This document shows, in pieces, positions 33,660 through 45,300 of a stretch of 64,000 nt of DNA. The notes beneath the pieces are model-generated. The model searched no databases and had not been told where the DNA came from. It worked only from the letters and a program-made list of their open reading frames with translations. Source of the DNA: Jaltomata sinuosa (Eukaryota; Streptophyta; Magnoliopsida; Solanales; Solanaceae); NCBI GenBank assembly GCA_003996215.1, contig QJPP01000316.1, positions 682,001 through 746,000 of the forward strand, in the 5' to 3' direction. Both the position numbers and the translations under genes were made by a program. The first letter of the stretch is position 1, and the number at the start of each line of letters is the position of its first letter.

Positions 33660-33899
33660 CAGTGTATGTCGATGATGGTGACGATGAAGATGGTGAAAGA
33701 AAAAAAGGGTATTGTTAAGGTAGAGAAAAAGAGAGAAAAGAGAGGATCTTTCTTCTGGAGAGAGGCGAAAAAGGGGAAAAAGAAGAGCAGTAGGTGAAGT
33801 TTGAGAAGATAAGGGGGTTTATCGACGGTTGAGGGGTTTTTGATCCAACGGTGATAAGATGTTGCCTCGGTTTTGTCGTTCTATATATCACACTCAAAT

Positions 33900-34689
33900 T
33901 TCTTTATGTGTATCACGTGTCTCTATCATATTTTGATTAAACTTGAAGCAACTTTCAACATTCTTTTTTTTTATATGATCGTGGTGTCAGGACTAGCTTT
34001 CGTGTATCTTGATTAATTTTATGCCTCCATCAGTAACAGAATGTTAGAACAGATGAAAAGAATCATTTAGATCTCATTCTTGCGATCTCATGGTTCTTAA
34101 TTCACTTTATGAATTACTAGGTCACACTCTTGAGTGCTCAATATTTTTTTTTTAAATATAAAATAAAATTGGGGTAGTGATTATAAGATGGGAATTGAAC
34201 CTTAATCAATAAAATGAAAGTTTAGTTAATCAATCAATTGAGCTAGTTTGATTTTGTAGTAAAATGAATTTTACCACAGTTTTTTATGTTCATAACTAGT
34301 CATTTTAGTCTAAGAATCTAGTGTTATTTGTAATTTCTTGCTTTTGTTATTGATTACCATGTGTTGTTTACTATGTTAAGAACTATATATATTAATCATT
34401 AATACAGTGGACAAAGGGAACAAAGGATATTGAATAGGATTTTATTCATTTGTCACTTAATTCAATTTAACTATCTTTGTCTATTTTAGCACAATGCTTT
34501 ATAGTAGTGCAATCTAGCTTTAAAATAACACTTTAAACTTCGATAGCATGTTTGATTAATTTGGCATACTTATATAGCTGAACCATTATTTTTACTGAAC
34601 ATGAAAGTTGCATTTTAAGTCCTTTACCTTAGAATTAATTGTAAATTGTTCATCCTAAACACCTTGTTACAACTTTCTTTGTTTACCAT
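33900..34689. other. Intergenic region upstream of the Toc gene
   Basis: AT-rich non-coding DNA with a TS-like SINE fragment (34072-34142). No gene was seen. Confidence 0.4.
34072..34142 (-). mobile_element. TS-like SINE fragment
   Basis: The minus strand reads AAGAGTGTGACCTAGTAATTC, then AAGAACCATGAGATCGCAAG. This parallels the tRNA-like 5' part of the TS SINE and the copy at 14829-14910, and is more degraded. Confidence 0.5.
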
Positions 34690-34914
34690 AAAACAACTCT
34701 TCCTTCATGGTTTTAGGAGATGAATGTGACAAAACCATTAGGATGGGCCGGGAAGCCCAAATTTCAATTTAAAGAAAGTGTTCATAGGTTTACATGTAGA
34801 GCAAATTTCAAAAATATCGGCTCAATTGAAATTAATAGGACTTTTATAGCAATACTTTGTTAATTATAATTCATATCAACTATTTAAATGCCAAGCAAAA
34901 AATAAAAATAAAAA

Positions 34915-35985
34915 AAGTGTCGCCTCTCCCTCCATCTCTCTTTTTGTTTTCACACGCCTCCCCTCTCTCTTTCTGTTTCTCTCCGTCTTTCTCTCTTTCT
35001 CTTTTCTCTCTCTCGTTCTTTGTCTCTATCCCTTTTTCTTTCATTTTTTCTTCCCTTTTTGTATTTTGTATTGTTATTTCTCTCTTTGTGTCTCTCCCCC
35101 TTTTTGTATTTTGTATTGTTTCCTCTTTGTATTTGTATTTGTTCTTTGTTATACATTTGTATTATTTATTTGAGTGTATCTATTCATTGTTATACATTTG
35201 TATTCGTTGATATATAAATTGTATTTATTTGAGCCAATTGTATTTATGTATGAGAAAAAGCATATGATACATATTGATACAATCAATTGTGTCTATCACC
35301 AAATACATGATACAACCAATTGTGTCTATCACCAAATACAAAATATATTTGTATTTTGAATACAGACAGTAATATGTATTTGCTTATTTCTATGACTTAC
35401 AAATATAAATTTCTTATTTGTATTTGCTTGACTTTGTCATATACAAATAAAAATATATCAGTTGTATTCGTTTATATAAATTGTATTCGGTGATATAACC
35501 TGTCATATATATACAAATACAAATTCCTTATTTGTATTTGCTTGAGTTTGTCATATACAAATACAAATATATCAGTTGTATTTGGTGATATAACCTGTCA
35601 TATATATACAAATACAATTCATATCAACGAAATACAATTTGTATTCAATTGTATCAACGAATATAAATGCAATTCGTATCAATAAATAGAAAATACAATT
35701 CGTATCAATTAATACAATTTTTCTTTCTCTCCTCTTTGTGTTATACATATATGTTATATATAAATACAAATGTCTCATTTGAGAATTTTGTTGAAAAAGA
35801 TCCCCTTTTTAGAGAAAAAGAGAGAAAGAGATGGAGGGAGGAAGAGAGGCAGCGAGAGGGAGGGAGATGGGAGAGAGGGGAGCGAGATTGGGGAGAGAGG
35901 GAGGAAAGTGGCCAGCGAGATTGGGAGAGAGAGAGGAGAGTGGCGAGAGGGAAGATGGGAGAAGGAGAGGTTGTATACCAATAGT
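34915..35985. repeat. Large imperfect inverted-repeat element with CT/GA arms
   Basis: The left arm (about 34920-35130) is almost pure pyrimidine (TCTCTTTCTCTTTTCTCTCT), and the right arm (35810-35965) is its purine counterpart (GAGAAAAAGAGAGAAAGAGA). Between them are many TTTGTATT / AATACAAAT repeats, also arranged as inverses. Such GTATTTGTATTTG elements are common in Solanaceae and probably MITE-like. Frames in it are low-complexity artefacts. Confidence 0.6.
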
Positions 35986-36139
35986 TTTGACTAATTGGCA
36001 AGGAGCGTAATTGATTTAAACTATAGGCATGAAGCGTAATTAGGCCTCCAGTGTTGGTGTGTTATGTAATTTTTCCTTACATGTATGTACACACTAGATG
36101 TAACTTGTAAGAGCCCGTGCTTATGGGCTATTTTTTTGT

Positions 36140-37010
36140 CTCAATTTATGTGACACAAATGAAATTTGGAGAGCCAATCAAATTTTTTGAATAGTTTTTA
36201 AATATTTTAAATTATTAATTATTGTAATTTATAATACTTGTTATATAATTTTTGGATAATATATGTTACTCCCACCGTTCTAATTTATGTGACACTGATG
36301 AAATTTGGAGAGTCAACCTAATTTTTGTATCATTTTTAGATTTTTGTATGGTTTTTAAATATTTTAAGTTGTTAATTATTGTGATTTATAATACTTTTAC
36401 ATAATTTTCAGATATAATATATGCTACTCTCTCTGTCTCAATTTACGTGACACTAATGGAATTTGGAGAGTTAACCTAATATTTTATGTCGTTTTTAGAT
36501 TTTTTGTATGATTTTTAAATATTTTAAGTTATTAATTATTGTGATTTATAATACTTTCACATAATCTTCAGATAATATATGCTACTTTCTCTGTTCCAAT
36601 TTATGTGACATTGATAAAATTTAGAGAGTCAATCAAAAATTTTATATAAGTTTTACATGTTTTAAGTTGTTAATTATTGTGATTTGTAGTACTTTCTACG
36701 TAATTTTTGAATAATATAGGTTACCTTTTTTATCCAATTTATGTGATGTCGATAGAATTTGGAGAGTCAATCATTTTTTTTATATGTCGTTAAATATTTT
36801 AAGTTGTTAATTATTGTGATTTATAATACTTTTTACGTTATTTTCAAATAATATATGTTACTTTCCCTGTCTCAATTTATGTAGCACAGATAAATTTCGA
36901 GAGTCAACCAACTTTTCTATATGTTTTAAATTAATTTAAATTTGTAGTAATTTTTATATAATTTTTAAATATATAATAGATTAAAAAAATATGACAAACA
37001 AATTAAAACG
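36140..37010 (+). repeat. Six tandem units derived from a Stowaway-like element
   Basis: A motif CTCAATTTATGTGACAC followed by GAAATTTGGAGAGTCAA and TTGTTAATTATTGTGATTTA recurs at 36140, 36290, 36437, 36595, 36733 and 36871, with spacings of 138-158 bp. Only the last unit is followed by an inverse end (AAATTAAAACGGAG). The array therefore looks like an amplified left portion of one MITE. Confidence 0.8.
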
Positions 37011-37027
37011 GAGAAAAGAAAATACCA

Positions 37028-37086
37028 AGAAGAGGCTTGGCGGCAAGCGGGCAGGACAACGACCAGCAGCTAGCCAAGCCTCTTCT
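37028..37086. repeat. GC-rich perfect hairpin
   Basis: AGAAGAGGCTTGGC (37028-37041) and GCCAAGCCTCTTCT (37073-37086) form a 14-bp perfect stem around a 31-base GC-rich loop, in otherwise very AT-rich repeat DNA. It could be a small inverted repeat or a foldback end. No gene is associated. Confidence 0.6.
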
Positions 37087-37159
37087 ATATATTTGTAATA
37101 TCCATGTTAATGCACAAATTAAATATTTAAACTGTTGTATCACAATCCATAGATATAAC

Positions 37160-37487
37160 GTGTGCTCGGTATGAAGGAAAATATTTTTTAATTTTTTTAT
37201 GTTTGATTGGTCAAAAATTTTAAAAAATATTTTTTCTATCCTACACCCCGTAGCCCTCATCCCCTACCCTACACTTCGTAGCCCCCATCCCCACCACCCA
37301 CACCCCTTACTCCCATCTCTACCTCACATGGTATTTGTCTAAATTATATACCAATGTTTTTAAGATAATATTTTTTGCTTACATACCAAACACCAAAAAA
37401 ATAAGTAAAAAATCACTTATTTTTCTTAAAAATATTTTTCAAAAATACATTTTCACGAAAAACATCTTTCTTCATACCGAACACACC
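37160..37487. mobile_element. MITE with GTGTGCTCGGTATGAAG ends
   Basis: The left end GTGTGCTCGGTATGAAGGAA is inverse to the right end CTTTCTTCATACCGAACACA. The inner arms also pair (AAATATTTTTT / AAAAATATTTTT). The middle has CCCCATCCCCACC repeats. The target duplication is not resolved. Confidence 0.7.
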
Positions 37488-39207
37488 CATAGGCTTACGA
37501 ATATATGAACAAAACCACTTATCCTCTATTATTTGTTAACATAATGAAACATGCACGTTAAGTTCAAGTCCATGTTTGTCCCATGATTAAGTTATTAGCC
37601 ATATCTTACTAACTCCACGAATGATCCCGTTGATATGGTAGATCTAAACATACACTCTTTAGAAGCTTTTGGTCAACGATCTTTAAATAATATACCATGT
37701 TTTTTTCTTAAGTTTAATTTATATGTATGGAATATGAATGATACAAAAAATATATATACAATCAAGTCGCTTAAAAAGTATTACAATTTACAGATAACTT
37801 TATATAATAACCTTAATTTATAATTCTAAATAAATGATAGACATGCCTGTTATAACAAGTTAAATTACATTAATAATATAAGAAATTCGATATATTATCA
37901 TTGTTTATAACTTAAATCGTCTCTTTTTTATTAAGTGGCAGATCATTTTCCACCTGCTGCACGTTTTAATACTTTACTTCACACAGTACAGGACGAACAC
38001 TCATTACTCAAGGCTTCGATTATTAATGTTATCATAATTGTGTTCATATTGGTTGTTGAATCTTCTTGTATAATTCTCATATATTTCGAATTTTCATTCA
38101 TTCACGTAACGCCCATTTGTCACATCATATCTAATCGGTGGACCACATGTAATGAACGGGATTCAATTAAAGTTTCTTTTTTCGGAAAATTGTACAATGT
38201 AAATAGGGTGATATTAGCTTCTTTTTAAAAAAAATATATATAAAACTTCCTTTAACATATAAAAATAGTACCCCTTCCGTTTCAATTTGTTTAGCCTAGT
38301 TTAACTTGACACGGAGTTTAAGAAAGTAGGAAATACTTTTGAATCTTGTGGTTAAAAATTAAAGATATGTCAAATGTACCAAAATATCATTTAATCTTGT
38401 GGTCTTAAACATGTCATGTGGAAAACTGAAATTATAAAGTTGCTAAAAAAGAAAAAAAGTATTCTTTTTGAGACGTACTAAAAAGGAAAGTAGGCCAAAA
38501 AAATTTAAACGGAGGGAATATAAGTTATGATCCCAAGTGTGGGAAATTTAGATTTTCTTTAATTCGTAATTTTTGACTCCACCACGTATTATTGGCATGC
38601 CGAACCTATGAACATTTACAAAAAAGAAGAGTGGAAAGAAAATGAAAAAATAAAATAAAATTCAACCCACCAATAGTTAAATGAAGGACAAAAGCCACGT
38701 ATTGGAGAAAATATAGTAAACAATTGTGGGAGGAAAAAGAAAAAAAAATACTCGTAAACACTTGTGACTTTCTATGGTCTCTACCTACCCAGGGCCATTT
38801 GCAATTTTGATCATAGTCCTTTTGGTGGAAATCTTTAATTTTTGCTTCGACACACAAATTTATATTTTTTGCATCATAATATTTCACGAGTTATGTATAA
38901 GTTCAATTTTAAGAAAAAATTGTGCAATTAAATGCTCTTACCAATAATTCCAACGAAGCCGGCCCCTCCGTATCTAAGTCAACTAGACCAAGCCACATTT
39001 TTAATAATTTCAATATTAAAAATATTGAAAAGGAAGTTTCTTTATTTTTCATAATTGAACAAAGTATTATAAGCAAAAGGCGTTATAATGCATATATATT
39101 AAACACAGAAAAACTTAATTTTCTCCAACTACAAACATCATAAAGAAAAAGTCTCAGAAGAAGAGGAGAACTGCTAGATTGCTTCTTCTTCTTCTTCTAT
39201 TGTGAAA
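37488..39207. other. Upstream region of PLC-like gene 1
   Basis: This holds duplicated flank shared with 51.4-52.0 kb and one MITE (38271-38518). A CTTCTTCTT run (39183-39200) lies in the probable leader just before the start codon. No other gene was seen. Confidence 0.45.
38271..38518. mobile_element. Stowaway-like MITE, 248 bp
   Basis: The ends CCCCTTCCGTTTCAATTTG and AAATTTAAACGGAGGGAA are inverse and flanked by TA at 38269-38270 and 38519-38520. It is absent from the matching flank of PLC-like gene 2. Confidence 0.75.
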
Positions 39208-40262
39208 ATGGGTTCTTTTTTCTCTAAACAGTTGCAACGAAGAAAATCAATTCGCACTCAGAAGAAACTTCTTTATGATCTCAAGCAAAAAAACAGCACC
39301 GATTTCCCTGGTTCTGATTATCACGCAGATGACAGGAAAAATTGGATGTCAACACTCGCCTTGGAGAAGCTCCACGTGAACAAGATCATTTGGCCTGGTA
39401 CCCATGATTCAGCAACTAACAAAATCGGGATCCCGTTTATTTCTCGCCCTTTTGCCCGAACCCAATCTCTGTCCATTTACAAACAGCTGGTAATGTTAAA
39501 TTATGTGATCGTCTCAATAAGCTTTATTTAAATTGTATGATCATCGAGTACATTTTTATTTACTTAATTATGTATGTACTGTGATAGGCAATGGGCACCC
39601 GTGTTCTTGACATCAGAGTTCAAGAAGATGGCCGTGTCTGTCATGGTATCCTAGTTTCTTACAAAGTTGACGTTGTCATCAACGACGTCAAGAAATTCCT
39701 GTCGGAGACCCAATCGGAGATCATAATTCTCGAGATCCGAACAGAGTTCGGACACGATGATCCACCGGAATTCGACAAGTACTTGGAGAATCAATTGGGG
39801 GAATATCTTATCCACCAAGACGACTCTGTTTTCAACAAAACAATAGCAGAATTATTGCCAAAAAGAGTAATATGTGTTTGGAAACCAAGAAAATCACCTC
39901 AGCCAAAACATGGAAGTCCATTGTGGAGCGCTGGGTATTTAAAGGACAATTGGATTGACACTGATTTGCCTGAAACAAAATTCGAGAGCAATATGAAGCA
40001 TTTGAGTGAGCAACCACCGGTGACATCCCGGAAATATTTTTACAGAGTGGAGAACACGGTGACGCCTCAGGCGGATAATCCGGTGGTGTGTGTGAAACCG
40101 GTGACGAATAGGATTCGTCCATATGCAAGGTTATTTATAAATGAAAGTATTTCTAGAGGTTATGGTGATCGGTTACAAATATATTCAACTGATTTTATTG
40201 ATGGGGATTTTGTTGATGCTTGTATTGGACTTACAAATGCAAGGATTGAAGGCACGCTTTGA
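39208..40262 (+). CDS. PI-PLC X-domain (PLC-like phosphodiesterase) protein 1
   Basis: Two exons (39208-39489 and 39588-40262) give 318 residues. The ATG at 39208 gives MGSFFSKQ, a strong N-myristoylation motif (Gly2, Ser6, Lys7) pointing to membrane attachment. The PI-PLC X domain follows: first catalytic-type His66 in WPGTHDSATNK, second His113 in RVCHGIL, with LDIRV before it and an acidic EIRTEFGHDD strand after. There are no EF-hand, Y or C2 domains, so it is not a classical plant PI-PLC but the short, bacterial-like PLC-X class (At4g34920 type, from memory). Substrate and activity are unproven; phosphoinositide or GPI-type cleavage is the family expectation. About 90% of its residues match the second copy. 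The C terminus SRGYGDRLQIYSTDFIDGDF is one of the variable parts. Confidence 0.88.
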
Positions 40263-40907
40263 AGGGAACGTGCATGTTCGCGGATGTTGAGTACAAGGTG
40301 AAGATTAGTCAAACTTCTTCCAATAATCCCATCAACGTGTTTTCTATTGTTTGATGAATATGCAAATTAATTATCAGTCGTTTGTTGTTTCGTGTACTCA
40401 GGGTCGTATGTATTTTGATTATTACCACTTGTTACAAGGTAAGAATTGTTTGCTTATGAATTTCAGATTTTATATGTATAGTTAAATTGTGTGTAAATGA
40501 ATTTATGGTAAGTTGTACTGAAATTCCACATTGTTTGGAAGGATAAGTAAACCTACATTGTTGGCTAATTAGGTCGCTTGACCAGTTCAATAGTGGTAGT
40601 TTTCTATCATTTTCCAACCAACTAAGCAAAAGAAATGTATCAGCTTATGCCGTCTGTCACGATGCCATTCACATCTATAAGGCCGGAAGAAGATTAGTGT
40701 TTTGATTTTGCCATAATACATAAACGTGTCCTTTAAATTGGTCTCAACTGACATTTACGCCCTTTAACTTTGGTTGCACAAGTAGACACTTAAACTTGTG
40801 TAAACTTGAACAAGTAGACACACACGTCCTACGTGGCAATTCGCGTGAGACACCACATACATTATATTATATTATATAAAAAAATATTATATTAACAATC
40901 TAGAGCA
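40263..40907. other. 3' flank of PLC-like gene 1 up to the LINE
   Basis: The first 400 bp match the flank of the second PLC-like gene. A dispersed repeat (40720-40860) follows, then an AT-rich stretch. No gene was seen. Confidence 0.45.
40720..40860 (+). repeat. Dispersed repeat family, copy 1 of 3
   Basis: Landmarks are AACTGACATTTACGCCCTTT, AAGTAGACACACACGTCC and TACGTGGCAATTCGCGTGAG. The same order occurs inverted at 56405-56570 and direct at 60090-60245. Class unknown; the third copy runs into a CACTA-like end. Confidence 0.65.
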
Positions 40908-40959
40908 GGGCATGAGGGCTTTCTCTCTCGGCGCACGTTAACCTTAACATACGCCGTCC

Positions 40960-42080
40960 ATGGGGAGGAGAGCAAAACCCTCGATCCCTGATGACAAAAA
41001 GACACAGGAGAACAACGGGAAAGGTGTGGGAATTAATACGCAATCAAACATCTATGACAAAGCAGTGAAAAGGAAAGCGGCGATGAATGAAGGGGGAACA
41101 AAAGGGGATGCTAGAGCTAACTCAGTGATAGAGGAGGTGCCGGAGAAGATTCTGTCGCCAGCGAAAGCACCAAATGCCCCTCAACAGATAGAACAAATTA
41201 AAACCCCCACAAAGCAAAGAGACAATGCGTGGATAGCTGTTATATCCCAAGGTAGCAATTCATGGGCTGATGAAGTGGAGATGCTGGAAAAAAACTCTGG
41301 TATGCAATCTGGAAATAAGACCTCTGTCTGGAATAATTTTATATCTCAAAGATCGCAAACGCTGGGTTTCGGTTAGAGTATGTGAACCCTGTGGTGGAGG
41401 GGGAAACAAGGATAGGGGAAATAAACTTGAAAGACATAGAATCTGAAATTGACTACTGGAGAAATGCGGTGGTATGTTATGTCCTGGGGGCATATCCTCC
41501 CTTTAGTGTGCTCAATGGATATTTACAGAAAATTTAGGGGAAATATGGGATAAACAAGATTGCGATGTTAAAAAATGGGGTAGTGTTAGTACGATTTGAT
41601 ACAGAGGTGGGGAAGACTGAGGTTATCCAGGGAGGAATATACCATTTCGATAATAAACCCCTAATTATGAAGGCATGAAATCCAGAGATGGAGTTTTCAA
41701 AGGAGGAGTTGCAAACGGTCCCAATATGGATCAAACTACCTGGATTAGAGTTCAAATATTGGAGCGTGAAGGGTCTAAGCAAAATTGGCAGCTTGATAAG
41801 GAAGCCACTAATGGTGGATAAAAATACTGAGAAGAAGGTTGGCCTCAACTTTGCTAGAATGCTGGTTGAGGTAAAGGTTGGAACCCATTTTCCGGAGGTC
41901 ATGTATTTCAGAAACGAAAAAGGAATTGTAATCGATCAAAAAGTACTTTACGACTGAAAACCTACTGTATGTGACATATGTAATAAATATGGTCACATGA
42001 GTACAAATTGTAGGAAGAACAAAACAATCCAGCAAGGGATACAACAAGCGAAGGAGGGCCTAAGTGAAAGTGAACTGTAG
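40960..42080 (+). pseudogene. LINE ORF1 (gag-like, zinc knuckle), decayed
   Basis: The frame starts MGRRAKPSIPDD and continues to a one-base shift near 41370 (LGFG-stop, resuming as LEYVNPVVEGETRIG). It is then broken by TAG near 41536 and TGA codons at KA-stop-NPEMEF and YD-stop-KPTVCD, both at positions where Trp would fit. The middle resembles the DUF4283 region of plant LINE ORF1 (VPIWIKLPGLEFKYWS). It ends with a CX2CX4HX4C zinc knuckle (CDICNKYGHMSTNC, about 41970-42011). The normal role is RNA binding for retrotransposition; this copy cannot make the full protein. Confidence 0.8.
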
Positions 42081-42377
42081 GGATTGATAAGGAAGGTGAA
42101 TCAGGGTCTCCAAGTAACGTTACTAAGGGCAACCAAGTGATAAAAAATAGGAAGGAAATTGAACCACCACAATAACCGCAACAATGGAATGTAGCTGGAA
42201 GGGGGAAGAAGCATCAAGAGAGCACAGGGGTAAATCCAATGCACCAATGGCTAGGAGGGGGTATACCATAGTTGGTGCCAGTGAAATTTTTTTATCAGAC
42301 ATTGGGGAAAGATAGAGTTGAAGTAAGTAAGGAGGGTAACGGGAATGAGGGTGGACCATCATCTCTCCACATGGAGG

Positions 42378-45300
42378 ATGGTTAATATTCTCAGCTGGAA
42401 CACAAGGGGCCTAAATGGCCTGAATAAGCAGAGAGAAGTCAAATTTCTCTGCAATAATTTGGATGTCGGATTAGTAGGTTTACTTGAGACTAATATCAAA
42501 AGTAATAAGGTTGAGATGATTGCTGGAAGAATGTTCGGAGGGTGACACTATTGTACTAACCATGCATCTCATTACAATGGAAGGATCTGGGTGGTTTGGA
42601 GGGGAGACCTGTATACAGTAAACACAATTAGTGAGAATGCCCAGGCTTTGACTTGTAAGGTCTGCTATATTCCTTTGCAAGCTGAGTATATGATCACGTT
42701 TGTCTATGCTCATAATGTTAAGGAAGAGAGAATGGATCTTTGGGAGTATATAGCACAAGTATCTATGGGGATGCAACTACCATGGACAGTACTAGAGGAT
42801 TTTAACTCTGTTTTGCACATAAGGGATAGGAAAGGTGGTAATCCGGTCACTATGAATGAGGTACGAGAGTTTCAGGCATGTCTGGATTGTAATGGTTTGA
42901 CTGAACTTCCCAACACTGGTTGCTCCTACACATGGAACGATAAGCAGGAAACAAGAAGAATTTTCTCTAAAATAGATTGGGTGTTTGTGAATGGCGAGTG
43001 GTTGGATATAATACCGGCATGCACTGCCAAGTTTCTACCTGAAGGAATCAGTGACCATAGCCCTATCCAAGTCACACTACAACAACTGGGACATAGTAGG
43101 AAAAAGGCATTTAAGTATTGTAATATGTGGAGCTCTCACCAATTGTTCCATGAGATTGTTAAAAAAGGTTGGGAGGTTAATGTTGAGGGATGTCGAATGT
43201 TTCAAGTTGTAAAGAAGTTAAAATCGCTTAAACAGGATTTGAAAAAACTGCATGCTAGGGATTTCAGTAATATTGTAGAGGAGGCGGCGACAGATAGAGA
43301 AATTTTTTCTAAATTACCAAACTCAACTCCAGTTAAATCCCCTAGATGTTGTTTTACAGGGAGAGGAGAAACACTTAGGGGAGAAATTCAAGAGATCTAA
43401 TTACTTGGCTGAGGTTTTCTTACAACAAAGAAGTAAAGTAACCTAGATCCAGTTGGGAGATGACAACACAAGGTATTTCTTTTCTGTTATCAAATACAAG
43501 AAACTCACACAAGCAGTGACGCAGTTACAAGATGAAAATGGGCAGATACAACATGATGGTGAAACGATAGCTGACATTTTTGTCAAGTTTTACACTAAGC
43601 TATTGGGGGAACCAGGAGAGCATAGAGAGCCAGCATCACCATATTTCCTGCAAAATGGGCATAGACTGACCACAGTCCAACAGGTTGGGCTATTACGATC
43701 ATACTCAGAGAAAGATGTTAAAGAGGCCATGATGAGTATCATTGCCAATAGAAGCCCAGGGCCTGATGGTTTCGGGAGTGGTTTTTTCAAAGATACTTGA
43801 GATATTGTAGGGAATGATATAACTGAGGTTGTATTGGAGTATTTTAGAAGTGGTCAGCTGCTGAAGCAAGTTAATGCTACTATAATCACTCTGATTCCAA
43901 AAGGTGGAGAAACCAATTGATGCTGGACAGTTTCGACCAATCTCTTGTTGCAATGTAATTTACAAATGCATCTCCAAGATGTTATGTAAGCGGTTGAAAG
44001 AAGTGTTGCCCTCTCTAGTTAATGAAACTCAGGCAACTTTTGTGCAAGGTAGATCCTTGGTGCACAATGTGTTGATCTGCCACGATTTGTTGAGACACTA
44101 TAGTAGAAAAACTACGCCTAGATGCATGATGAAAATCGATTTGAGGAAAGCCTATGATATGGTGAAATGAGAGTTCCTACAAGAGATAATGGAGGGTATG
44201 GTTTCCCCGAAACTTTCATTAAGTTGATAATGACTTGTGTGAAAACAACAAAGTTCATTGTGAAAGTAAATGGTGAAGGGCATGGCTACTTTGATAGGAA
44301 AATGGGTTTGCGACAAGGAGATCCACTACAAGAAATCTTACTTTTAACGACCACTTCTTAACGAAGGGTCATAAATCCCGTCATTAGAAGTGTATTTGTA
44401 ACGACAATTTTTTTTCCGGTCGTTAAAGTCAATTAAAAACAACAAAAGGATAAGTTTCTGTCGTTGAAAATAGTTTTGTCGGTGGTTAAAACTAGTCTAT
44501 ATTTAAAAAAGAGGCCAAATCTATTTATTTTTGCTATTATAACAATTTCTTTTATTATTTGGCTTTACTTTCTTTTTTTAGTTTATTTGTAATTCCCTAC
44601 TCGTGGAAACCCCCACTCCTTCTCCTCCAAAGCAGAATTTGTCTTTGAGCCCTAATCTCCAACTGTATCTTGCTCTTGTGAAATGGGGTGATCAATCTAC
44701 TTTCGATATGGTAATCAACACCGAAAATGGTCATGTCTCCGACACCACAAGTAAATAATTCACTTTCCCAGGTTTCTCTCTAGCCCTAATTCACATATTT
44801 ATACATATTAGGGAATCACAATTTTATATGTAAAATTGTGGTAATTGTACCGTTTGTCCATTTCTTTTCTGTGAGCAAGAATAAGTTTCTAATTTTTCCC
44901 TTGGTTCTTTTTCAACTGAAGAATCGTTGATGATTTTGAAGAATTTGGTGCTAGAGTTGAGCGAACTAAGCCTCTTGGAGGCAATTATCTTTTGTTGCTT
45001 CTAGAAATCAAATTATAAATGAGTATGATTTATGATGTTCTGGATTTTGAGATGATACATTTTCTAGGCTTATTCTAGTTTGCAAAACCATTTTGTAGAA
45101 GTTATAGGTTACTTTTAATTTGAGACTTAGAAGTAATGCTGATGTGCTTCTCAATTATGTGGTGTTAGTTGCTAGTTTGTTTTACTTTTATATTTCTAGA
45201 GCTTTTAATTGTTTTGGTATTTTCTTAGTCTAAGTCATATTCCTTCAAACCTTTTCAGGATAAAGTTGAGAAGTTTTTTATACCATAATATATCATTAAG

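Larger units (their letters stand above)
34690..40700 (+). repeat. Segmental duplication, copy A (partner about 51000-53770)
   Basis: Besides the PLC-like genes, flanking DNA matches between the two places. ATGGGCCGGGAAGCCCAAAT (34743) matches ATGGGCCAGGAAG...CCCAAAT (51064). TCAAGTCCATGTTTGT occurs at 37565 and 51622. ACCAATAATTCCAACGAAGC (38940) matches 51804. GTAAGTTGTACTGAAATT occurs at 40508 and 53289. TTCACATCTAT occurs at 40668 and 53719. Copy A has been expanded by later repeats at 34.9-38.5 kb. Confidence 0.8.

Noticed and set aside
34857..35984. Several overlapping ORFs on both strands rich in Ser/Leu/Phe or Arg/Glu
   Set aside because: They are translations of CT/GA and TTTGTATT low-complexity repeats inside an inverted-repeat element.
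36140..37010. Regular repeats considered as a CRISPR-like array
   Set aside because: Unit spacing varies and both 'repeat' and 'spacer' are conserved MITE sequence in a plant genome.
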